Shown piece after piece: positions 39,666 through 48,214 of a DNA stretch of 64,000 nucleotides. Below the pieces are notes generated by a model, which was not told the DNA's origin, made no database searches, and was given only the letters and a program-made list of their open reading frames with translations. Source of the DNA: Rhynchopus sp. YZ270_cl-10 (taxonomy: Eukaryota; Euglenozoa; Diplonemea; Diplonemida; Diplonemidae); assembly GCA_964035575.1 (NCBI GenBank), contig OZ037896.1, forward strand, positions 682,001 to 746,000. The letters run 5' to 3'. Within the stretch, counting starts at the first letter, position 1, and each line of letters starts with the position of its first letter. Position numbers and translations under genes: made by a program.

Positions 39666-41532
39666 GGTTTATTACTTTCTCTGTGGTTTGTTACTGTGGG
39701 GCGTGCACACCACTGTGGGGAGCATTAGAAGACGAAATACGGATGGGGGCAGGTTAACGGAACTAGCTTTGTGTCAACTTCACCAAATATACTTTGTACA
39801 GTACTCTGGGGTCTTACTGTTTTTGTCTTTGTTTTTGTTGTGTCGACAATCACCTGCTAGCGCAGGATCTGTACTCAATGTCGCCCGAAGGCTATTGTAC
39901 TTAAAAGATATAGACGGAGGTCGTCCTCAACTCTGGAAAGTAGCTTTTATTTGTTGTTTATGCATTCGAGTGCTGTGGTATACACAAAAGTTGCATCATC
40001 AAAGTTTGGGGGATAGGGTGGGTTAAAGGGGTCACGTGAGAAAATAAAGTAGTTGGTTAGAAATTCAGTACATCATGTTTCAGTCCTAACTGCATACATT
40101 GGTAGTATCAGAGGGGGACATCGTAAGTGCAAGACCCTCTGAGATGTAAAGATCGCTTGGGGAGACACATACTCTGATCTTCCACAGCAGTTGGTTTGCA
40201 ACGTGTTTAATGGTGGGTGAGCTATTGGGAAGCAATACAGTATAACTTTATACATGCATCTCCCAAACATAGAAAGCTTTATACGATGACCCTAAGCCTC
40301 TCTGTGCCGAGTCACCTAAAGAAGAAAGCTAGGTAGGGAATTGGGGGAACTCTCACGCAAACATAGCTGTAAGAACAGTGTACAACACACGGAAAACAAA
40401 AGAGAAAAGTTGCGAAGGTGCAAATCCTTTCGTGCTTAGCCACCTTAAAAAGAGCGGTACGAAGGGAGTCGGCGGTGCCATAGAAAAAATCTGAATATTT
40501 CAACAAAAAAAAAAAAAAGGGTGGGTGTTATGAGCTGAACCAAAGGCTCGTACTTCGTCACCTCGGATCACAATCAATACGAGAAACCCTTCTTTTTATT
40601 GTCCCTTTGTCAAAATCTCTTTGTTTTTCTCTTTGTCTATTTTTCCTGCATTTTTTATTCTCTTCTTTGTACTTTCTTTTGTTTTGGTTGTTGTTAGATA
40701 AGCTCAATCGCCTATCGAGTTCTGTGAATAGCACGGAACTCCTTTTCATGTGTATCCATGGAAATCAGTATCATATGTGATACCGGGGTGAGCTTGACAT
40801 TGTTTTGGAAAAAAGGGGAAAAGTGCAAAAGAGAGACACAGAGAGAAAAACAAAATTACAAAAAAATTTGAAAAAAGGTGTCGTTTGAGAAAAACAAACA
40901 AACGGACGCGCTGTGTGAAAAACGAGTGTTTCTCTGCGCGTGATATTTTGTGGGGAAGAATAAAACATTATGAAAAAAGCTCGTTGCGTTCCCACTATCG
41001 TTTCCGCTGCGCTCTCACTAGCGTTCCCACTCCATTCGGTTTTCTCTTACTTAGCAAAAAACAGCTTGGCTCTGGAGAAAGCGAATTCCTGAAACAAACC
41101 AAAAATAAAAAATAAAATAGAGACAGAAGCAGTTGCTAAGATGATACTGAGCCTCTGTGGGCTTAGTCATCATTGCGACATTACCTTTTTTGCTTCCAGT
41201 TTACAACGGGGGACCCGCACCTTTCATTACGTTGATGCAATAAACTGTGACGCCATGACTGCAAGCGTGGATATCGCTATGCACATCAAGGGAAACAGCA
41301 ATGCAATGAAACCTATAGTCGGAGGGAATGGAGAGGGGAAAAGGGGTGACATGATTGAGGAATGCGAGGGCACAGCAAAAGAACGTAAAAAATAGTGCTG
41401 TCCCAAACCGCCTTCTGCGGGCAGTTATATTTGCTGCAAAAACTCCTGCCAAAGGAAGAACAGAGATATATCTTCAACACGACACGCACTAGGCAGGAAG
41501 GAGAAGGGGGGGGAAGGGTGCTTGTGGTCTGC
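39666..41532. other. intergenic between GH3 copies 2 and 3
   Basis: The first 165 bp match the upstream region of copy 3. At a T-run (about 39835) the sequences part and the TCGACAATCACC hairpin begins (39843-39880). From 40145 it repeats 36420-37319. The exception is an extra ~460 bp at about 40594-41057, rich in TTTTCTCTTTG and CGTTCCCACT pieces. Confidence 0.75.
39843..39880 (+). ncRNA. TCGACAATCACC hairpin element, copy 2
   Basis: TCGACAATCACCTGCTAGCG then CAGGATCTGTACTCAATG. The stem CCTGC/GCAGG pairs perfectly and differs from the stem of the copy at 12061 while keeping pairing. Confidence 0.4.
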
Positions 41533-43878
41533 TCAGATCTTGTGTGTGAAGGTGCAAGTGTTGACACCGTCGAAGAAGTCGAGGTAGTGTGTGCCAGGGT
41601 ACAGGGTGCGCACACCATCAGCGTTCACAAGCTTCAGGCTCTCGTCCAGCGACTCGTAGCGCTGCCCCGTCAGCGTCAGGAGCTGCGATGCGCCAGGTGC
41701 AAGCGCCACCTTGTCAAAGCCGATCAGTGTCTTCAGCGGCACAGGGTGCTTGCCCCCGACAGCAGCACGCACGTCGTCGCCAGGTCTGTGGAACAGCATC
41801 ACCACAGCGTCACCTGCACGTGCACCTGTGTTCTTCACCACCACGTTGTTCGCAGTGCACTCAGACACAGAGAACGTTGTGTAGCTGAGACCGTGTCCGA
41901 ACGCGAACTCAGGCTCCTCCGTCAGGTACTTGTAGGTGCGCCCAGGTGCAAGCGACATGTTGAAGCTGTTCATGTCCAGTCTGTACACAGTCTCTGCCTT
42001 CATCTGTGTGTAGGGAAGACGGCCCCACGAGTTGCTCTTCCCAAACAGGTTGATGTACATCGCCTCAGCACCACGGTACGCAGGGTAGAACGCGTCCACA
42101 ATTGCGTCAGACTTTGCCAGCACGTTCTTCCCAAGAGACACAGCACCTCCGTTCACAAGCACCACAATCACGCGTGGCTTGTTTGGCAGGTTCAGAATCT
42201 GGTCCAGAAGCTCTCCCTGAAGGCCGGGCAGGGTCACGTTCGTGCGGTCGTGTCCCTCGTGCTCGATAGTGTGGTTCAACCCACAGAAGTACACAGCCAC
42301 ATCAGACTCAGACGCTGCCTTCAGTGCTGCAGCCATGCGGGAAGTGTCGTTCGACAGAATGTCCACACCCTCCTCCACAACAAGCGAAGACACGTAGCCA
42401 CCCTGCTCCTTCCCAATCAGCTCAGTGAACTTCTCCTCCACGGTCTCCACGCAGTTGAAAGTGTTGTCGAAACACGTCTGGTCGCCGTGGTAGTCAGAGA
42501 ACAGTCCTCCCCTCGACACTGTGTGGGGTCCAAGCAGAGCAAGCTTGATCGGCTTCTTCGTGTTCTCCATCGACAGAGGAAGCACAGAGTTGTTGTTCTT
42601 CAGCAGCACCATCGACTGGATCGCAGAGTCGAGGTTCACCTTCGAGTGTGCTGTCGAGTTCACAACTTCCTTCCCGATCTTTGTGTACGGCTGGTCAGCA
42701 AGGTCGTCGAACTGGCCAGTCTTGAAGCGCACAGCAAGTATGCGCGACAGGGCCAGATCCACTGCAGGCTGCACAGTGCTTCTGTTCTGCGACAGCAACT
42801 GCTCCAGAAGTCCTTTCCCGCCAAGCTCCTTTGGTGACCAGTACTGGTCTCCAAGCTCAAGGTCAGCTCCTCCGAACAGTGTGTCAGATGCAGCGTCAAT
42901 CTCAGTCTTTGCGTACTTGTTGATATGAACCATGTGGTCCACAGCACCACAGTCGGTACCCACAACAGCGTCAGGACGGTGGAAGGAGTCACGAAGGACG
43001 TCGTTCAGAAGGTAGTCGTTGGCACATGACGGTACTCCGTTCGGGGCAGCGTACGAACACATGACACCAGTTGCGTTTCCTCCGTTCACGTTCATACCAC
43101 GCTCGTACTGGGGCAGGAAGGTCTCCCACAGGTCGTGTTTCGAGATCTCAGGTGCAAAGGCACCTCTGTCAATCTCCACAGAGTAGGCAGTGAAGTGCTT
43201 CAGCGACATGGCCACCTTTGTGTAGCGGGAGTCGGACCCTGCCTGTCCGCCACGGACGTAGTGGTGGGCGTACTCACCCGCAAGGAAGGGGTCCTCAGAC
43301 GGCACCTCGGAGTTCCTTCCCCAGCGCGGGTCACGCATGATGTTGATGTTCGGGCCGTACCCTGTCAGGCCGATCTGGTTTGGGCTGTAGTCGGGACCGC
43401 TGCCAGTACATCTGTACCAGTTGATGTTGTTGAGCGCACGGAACTCATCGGACATGGTCTCTCCCTTGACCCTCCACATCGTGGTGTTGAAAGCTGCACC
43501 AAGTCCAGTTGGTCCAGGGAACCCTGTGGCACACTGCTCCTCGCCCACACAGCACGACGCCACAGCTGTGTTCATCTCCACAAGGTGCATGTAGGGAGGG
43601 ACACCAAGACGCGGCACACCTCCGTCCATGAAGTTGCAGGAATTGACGCCAGTTTTGGTATCGGGAGCCATCATGCGCACCTTCTCCTCATCTGTGAGTC
43701 TCGACACAAAGTCGTTGATACGCGAATGCATCGGAAGGGACGAGTCGCAGAAAGGGAAGCCTGCACTGATGTTGTAGCACCCCCATGTGTGCCCGTTCGG
43801 AAAGTTTGTTGGCATCGCACGACGCTCACCTGAAACACTGACTGCCGCCAGCAGCAGCAGCGAAGACTTGAAGGCCAT
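41533..43878 (-). CDS. secreted GH3 beta-xylosidase-like enzyme, copy 3 (781 aa)
   Basis: Signal peptide at residues 1-17. The barrel has KHF (residues 227-229) and TDCGAV with the presumed nucleophile Asp309. IEHEGHDR has a candidate acid/base Glu541, and the C-terminal part contains FGHGLSYTTF. It carries RGGLFSDYHGD and KNNNSVLPL like copy 1 but DRGAFAPEIS like copy 4, so it is also a mosaic. The unit that contains it repeats copy 2's unit with a period of 4213 bp measured between stop codons. No introns. Role as for copy 1; the reaction is inferred from the family. Confidence 0.95.
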   Translation of the reverse strand: MAFKSSLLLLAAVSVSGERRAMPTNFPNGHTWGCYNISAGFPFCDSSLPMHSRINDFVSRLTDEEKVRMMAPDTKTGVNSCNFMDGGVPRLGVPPYMHLVEMNTAVASCCVGEEQCATGFPGPTGLGAAFNTTMWRVKGETMSDEFRALNNINWYRCTGSGPDYSPNQIGLTGYGPNINIMRDPRWGRNSEVPSEDPFLAGEYAHHYVRGGQAGSDSRYTKVAMSLKHFTAYSVEIDRGAFAPEISKHDLWETFLPQYERGMNVNGGNATGVMCSYAAPNGVPSCANDYLLNDVLRDSFHRPDAVVGTDCGAVDHMVHINKYAKTEIDAASDTLFGGADLELGDQYWSPKELGGKGLLEQLLSQNRSTVQPAVDLALSRILAVRFKTGQFDDLADQPYTKIGKEVVNSTAHSKVNLDSAIQSMVLLKNNNSVLPLSMENTKKPIKLALLGPHTVSRGGLFSDYHGDQTCFDNTFNCVETVEEKFTELIGKEQGGYVSSLVVEEGVDILSNDTSRMAAALKAASESDVAVYFCGLNHTIEHEGHDRTNVTLPGLQGELLDQILNLPNKPRVIVVLVNGGAVSLGKNVLAKSDAIVDAFYPAYRGAEAMYINLFGKSNSWGRLPYTQMKAETVYRLDMNSFNMSLAPGRTYKYLTEEPEFAFGHGLSYTTFSVSECTANNVVVKNTGARAGDAVVMLFHRPGDDVRAAVGGKHPVPLKTLIGFDKVALAPGASQLLTLTGQRYESLDESLKLVNADGVRTLYPGTHYLDFFDGVNTCTFTHKI

Positions 43879-44197
43879 GGTTTATTACTTTCTCTGTGGT
43901 TTGTTACTGTGGGGCGCGCACACCACTGTGGGGAGCATTAGAAGACAAAATACGGATGGGGGCAGATTAACGGAACTAGCTTTGTGTCAACTTCACCAAA
44001 TATACTTTGTACAGTACTCTGGGGTCTTACTGTTTTTGTCTTTGTTTTTTTTTTGAAAACTTGGTTGTATTAGTGTAGACACCCGAGGATGAACTCCACT
44101 ATATTTTTTTGTTTTGTTATTGCTACAAGAGCACGGGTGTCCTATCATGGTTGGTTCATAACACCAAAACTGCTTTTTCAACGCTTTTTTACCCTTA
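43879..44197. other. upstream region of GH3 copy 3
   Basis: The first ~165 bp are near-identical to 39666-39830 and probably include the promoter. After the T-run comes the AGTGTAG element at 44053-44101. Confidence 0.6.
44053..44101 (+). ncRNA. AGTGTAGACACCCGAGG element, copy 3
   Basis: TTGAAAACTTGGTTGTATTA then GTGTAGACACCCGAGGATGA and ACTCCACT. It directly follows a T-run at the very position where the duplicated flank of copy 2 carries a different hairpin element. Confidence 0.45.
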
Positions 44198-44730
44198 CTG
44201 GGGGGGAGCTATTAAAGTATACGTATACTTTATTCGGCGGGAATTACTGCTTAAATGGCCAAAAAACGAAAAGTGGAAGAAAAAAAAAATCACTGTTATT
44301 TTGGGGTTTCTAGTAGCCGAAACCTCGCGAAAACACCACCATTGGCATTTTTGGGCCAATCCCAGCCAGTGGTGGGGTCAATGTGGAAAAATGAACAATT
44401 TTTTGGTGACTTAAATTTTCACAAATCTGAACCCCATCAGCACCAATCGTGTAAAAACTGATACACGCGTTTTAGGTCAAAAATACTCGTTTCTCAGCTC
44501 AAAGTGACCCCATCACAGCACGTACAGAATCCGGACCACCGAAATCAAAAAAAAAATTTTCGATTTTTTGTGCAAAACTTGCTGAAAAATTTTTTTAGTA
44601 AGAAAAATGTACACAAAAACCGTATACTTTATTTCACAGATTTCCACGCTCAAAATGGGTTTCCGCACCGTATACTTTATTACCCCCGTATACTTTATTA
44701 GCACCGTATACTTTATTAGCCCCCCCCCAG
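44198..44730. mobile_element. TA-flanked MITE, CGTATACTTTATT type (533 bp)
   Basis: TTACTGGGGGGGAGCTATTA then AAGTATACG on the left, and CGTATACTTTATTAGCCCCC then CCCCAGTAA on the right. CGTATACTTTATT occurs four times near the right end. The interior contains one GTGGTGGGGTCA unit (about 44370) and an inverted CTGTGATGGGGTCACTTTG (about 44500-44520). Confidence 0.85.
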
Positions 44731-45498
44731 TAATTTCTCCCCCAATTTGGATAACATTTTAGGGACCCGTGTGTAATAGTGTAGTTGCCAACTCCGTTCT
44801 ACTTCAACTGAGATGCTTAGTCTCTTAACATTGAGTTGCACCTATGATCATCATGAAACAACTGGGTAAAATATAAAGCTGAAGAAAAAACAACAGGGCA
44901 TACGTTGGGTAGATGTTCTTCCATTTTCTTTTATACATTGTGAGGTAGTGTGGATGGCATCAGGGAATGGCTCCACATTTAGGGCGGGGATAATAAACGG
45001 GGGAAAAAAACAGTTTGAATTCAAAAAAAATTGAACGAGTCTGCACAAAAAAAAAAAACAAACACAGGGAAACAATTGTTTCATGAAACAAAAAAAAAAA
45101 AGGGGGGGGGTAAGAAATTCAGTGACTGTTGGTGTTCGTAAACGGCCGCCATTTCCCTCTTCTTTCACAGTGAAATAGGGGTTCTTCACGAGAACCGAAG
45201 CAGTTACACGTTTCCCCCCCCCCCCAACACAAAGTGTGATAAGAGACCAGCAAACATAGAGAACCACGAGATCTCTTTAAGAAACTTACCCCTCTCCCCC
45301 AAAACAGATCTGACACCTATTTTGGCGTAAGAAAAGAGAAAAACACACTCTCTTTCTCAGGAGACAAATTTTTTGTTTAGAGATCAAATGGCTGACATAT
45401 TGTCTGACTTTTTTTTCTTTCGTTCAGGATCTGCTTCGGTGCGGCCACCATCTAGACACATTTTTTACTATCCTTCTGTCTCTCTTTGCTATATGTGC

Positions 45499-45535
45499 TG
45501 TCAATTACCTACGCAAGGCGGTGTCTGTACTCTTT
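45499..45535 (+). ncRNA. TCGACAATCACC hairpin element, copy 3 (diverged)
   Basis: CTGTCAATTACCTACGCAAG then GCGGTGTCTGTACTCTTTAT. ACC/GGT still pairs. Weakest of the three copies. Confidence 0.3.
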
Positions 45536-45670
45536 ATTCTGCTTTTGGTATTAGTATTGTGAACACCAGGAGACACGCAAGGAGATGCATTATTTCATAC
45601 ATTGTTGTATACTAACTATTCTACTGAATAGAAGGTATACTATGGAGATGAAAAAAAAAAGTGTAGTTGA

Positions 45671-45737
45671 TAGTGCAAACGCCTCAGGGACGCAGGCACT
45701 GGCACTCCGTGGGTTATCGAACCCCGAAAAACCCCTG
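45671..45737 (-). ncRNA. small-RNA-like repeat with B-box-like motif, copy 4
   Basis: On the minus strand: GGGGTTCGATAACCCACGGA, GTGCCAGTGCCTGCGTCCCT, GAGGCGTTTGCACTATCAAC, then TACAC and a run of ten T. GGTTCGATAAC resembles the Pol III B box (GGTTCGANTCC), and the T-run would be a terminator. No A box was identified. Confidence 0.45.
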
Positions 45738-46118
45738 AAAAAAAAAAAATAGACATCTTCAACACAGCCATGCACTACGGTAGGAAGGAGAAAGGGGGGA
45801 GAGAGAGTGGGGGAAGGCTGATGGATAGCCAAGACATTCTTCAGATCATTTGTAATGTGAAAGGTGCGGGTTAGCGGTGGAACAAATGCAAAAAAAAAAG
45901 CGTTTGTCGCTCTACTGCTAAAGCAACACAACACAACACAACACAACAAAAACTCTTTTGTAAGAGGTGTGCAAAGAGAGCAAACACCTAACCGTACAAA
46001 GACCGGATGCAATGTAGGGTAGGTTTTTGTCAATGCAACAAAGAAAAATAATGTTTTTTTTGTACAATGAAAAGCCTATCCGCTATAAAATGACAAATGA
46101 AAACAGGTGCCTTTCGTC

Positions 46119-46323
46119 ATACATGTTGGTACGTACGTAAAACGCGCAAAAATAATCAAAAAACGCGCAAAATAATAAAAAAATGTTTTTAATAAAAACG
46201 TCACAAAGACGTAACAAAAGCGCGCAAAACGTCTTTGTGACGTTTTTTATTAAAAACATTTTTTTATTATTTTGCGCGTTTTTTGATTATTTTTGCGCGT
46301 TTTACGTACGTACCAACATGTAT
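46119..46323. repeat. 205-bp near-perfect palindrome
   Basis: ATACATGTTGGTACGTACGT and onward through AAAACGCGCAAAAATAATC is mirrored at 46230-46323 with hardly a mismatch over about 94 bp. The loop is about 16 bp and contains GCGCGC. No coding. The arms would form a strong cruciform or, if transcribed, a long hairpin. Confidence 0.92.
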
Positions 46324-46817
46324 GTTTCGTGATCAGATGTCTCAAAAAAAAAAGAGAGAAGTCGAAAAGAGGGGAAACGTTGGAATGAGGAGGAGCAAAA
46401 GGCGGAACAAAAAAAAGAGAAGTCGAAAAAGAGCAAAAAAAGCACCACACCGTTTCATCGGCGGGAAGCAGTAATGCCCAAGAAAGAAAACAATAGGGTT
46501 TTGATAAGACCCCAAGCCGTCACTAAGTTGCCTTGAAAATAAAATGGGGTATGTGGGCGAAGGCGCAGTGGGGTACCTTATCAAATACAATAGTATACAG
46601 CCTGGGGAGGGTTTTGCTCCCTTTGATTTGGCGAAAATACAAAAAACAAAAAAAAAAAAACAAGAAAACACGATACAAACATCCAAAGAAAGTGTTCTAC
46701 ACGAAGTGTTCTGGCAGGCTAAACACTTTCTCTTCGCCCAGGATACAGTCGAGCAGAGCCGAGCTTGCTAGGGCCAACAGTTGCAAAAAAAAAAAAAAAA
46801 AAAAAAGAAACGAAAAT
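46324..46817. other. gene-free stretch
   Basis: A/T-rich; a lysine-rich frame at 46533-46874 is low complexity and not a supported gene. Confidence 0.4.
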
Positions 46818-47637
46818 CAGGGTTCTATACAGCATTCCGCCCACGAGGGGCTGGCTCGGTCAGAATCGGTTTGACTCGGTCAGCCCAAAAAAAAATTTTC
46901 CCCCCTCCACAGGGAATTATATAGGTTTTGGGGTTTTTCGCTGAAACTCGGTCGAGCCCGGGTACCCAACCTAGCTCAAGTTGGGGGCCTCCGGCGGAAT
47001 GTGAGAATTCCTCGGTTATCCAACTGCGGAGTTCGGCACTTCATTGAAGCAATTCGTGCACCAGGCACAAGTGGTACACGAATTGTCTGTAGCCTCAGTA
47101 CATTTATAACAAAGAAAGGGCGGTCACGGCACCCAAAGCGAAGCCACGGTACGCAACATTTCTAAAAAAAAGTTGACACAAAACGGCACTGTCGCTGGTA
47201 ATTGTGGTCAGCTTCCGTAATTTTACTCCCCTGTTTTTCTAAAACGAAAGTTTCTGGCGAAGCCACGGTACGCAACATTTCTAAAAATTGCGCTTAAAAT
47301 TGCACATTTTTACTGCAAAAGTATATCATGGGAAGGGTGGGTTGCAATCTTGCGCCGCAGGCGCACGGTACGCTACTTTTATTATTTCGCCATGCTGCAT
47401 GCTTCCTTTTCCTTCGGCGTTTGACCAATTGAGTCGCGTTCTGGCTGTGACGGGGTCACTTTGTTCATGAGGCCATTTCTGGTCACTCTCAGAGGCTCGT
47501 GGGAGGTACCAAAATTTCCACCCCAAGATTTGGAAAAAAAATCTGAGATTTATAAAAAAAAAAAAAAAAAACGGCTGACCGAGTCAACGTCTGACTCGGT
47601 CAGACCGACCGAGTGACCGGGCCTATATAGAACCCTG
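46818..47637. mobile_element. 820-bp hAT-like non-autonomous element
   Basis: The ends CAGGGTTCTATA and TATAGAACCCTG lie in an imperfect inverted repeat with GACTCGGTCAG pieces. The flanks ACGAAAAT and CCGAAAAA agree at six of eight bases, compatible with an aged 8-bp target duplication. The interior carries repeat R2 (47120-47480). There is no transposase frame. Confidence 0.65.
47120..47480 (+). repeat. dispersed repeat R2, second full copy
   Basis: It contains two GCGAAGCCACGGTACGCAAC copies, TTGCAATCTTGCGCCGCAGG, CGCACGGTACGCTAC and, 100 bp later, CTGTGACGGGGTCACTTTG. It aligns with 22370-22030 in reverse. Confidence 0.75.
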
Positions 47638-48214
47638 CCGAAAAAACAAAAAAACAAAAAAAGGGAATGAATCCTGCATACACATCTACACAACCTCCAT
47701 CACACAAAAAAAATCGAAGTTGCCAAATGTGCAAAAGTGTTCAGAACTGTGTCTGCTTGCAGAAGGCATATTACACTCACACGAGGGGGAAACGCTGTAC
47801 GTACACACAGTCGTCACCTTCAACCGACAGGGAGTGGCAACAATTCGAAGGGTGCCGCAATATCACTGACGTATATTCCAACGGCGCATGAAACGCAATG
47901 CCAGCGGATCGAGGCCGTCCTAACCCGATCGAGTCTACTCGCCAAGGTCGGGAGATGGAAAAATAAAAATAGTCGCTGAATCTCCCGCAGACACGAGCTG
48001 TGTTGTGGGTCAAACGATATTAGGATTAAAAAAAAAATGCACAAAACCTACATGCATTCGTAAAAAGAGCGGACACCGTCCCCAGCAAGCAAGGAGTCAG
48101 TCAGTACTGGGATAGCAAAAAAAATATAAAGAAAAGTTTAAAAGATGGCCCTAGGCCTCTTGTGCTTAGTCACCAATAAAAGACTTGTTGTGGCCGCTAG
48201 TCGTGTCGACCTGC
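47638..48214. other. gene-free stretch 3' of GH3 copy 4
   Basis: One GATGG...TCACC hairpin (48144-48174) sits 40 bp beyond the stop codon of copy 4. No other feature. Confidence 0.5.

Larger units (their letters stand above)
44731..46118. other. gene-free stretch
   Basis: Homopolymer-rich. It holds the hairpin element at 45499-45535 and the small-RNA-like repeat at 45671-45737. CACAACACAACA iterations lie near 45930. No protein gene is supported. Confidence 0.5.

Noticed and set aside
45671-45737. A tRNA gene at the GGTTCGATAACC motif
   Set aside because: Only a T-arm-like motif is present; there is no acceptor stem, anticodon arm or A box in the right places.
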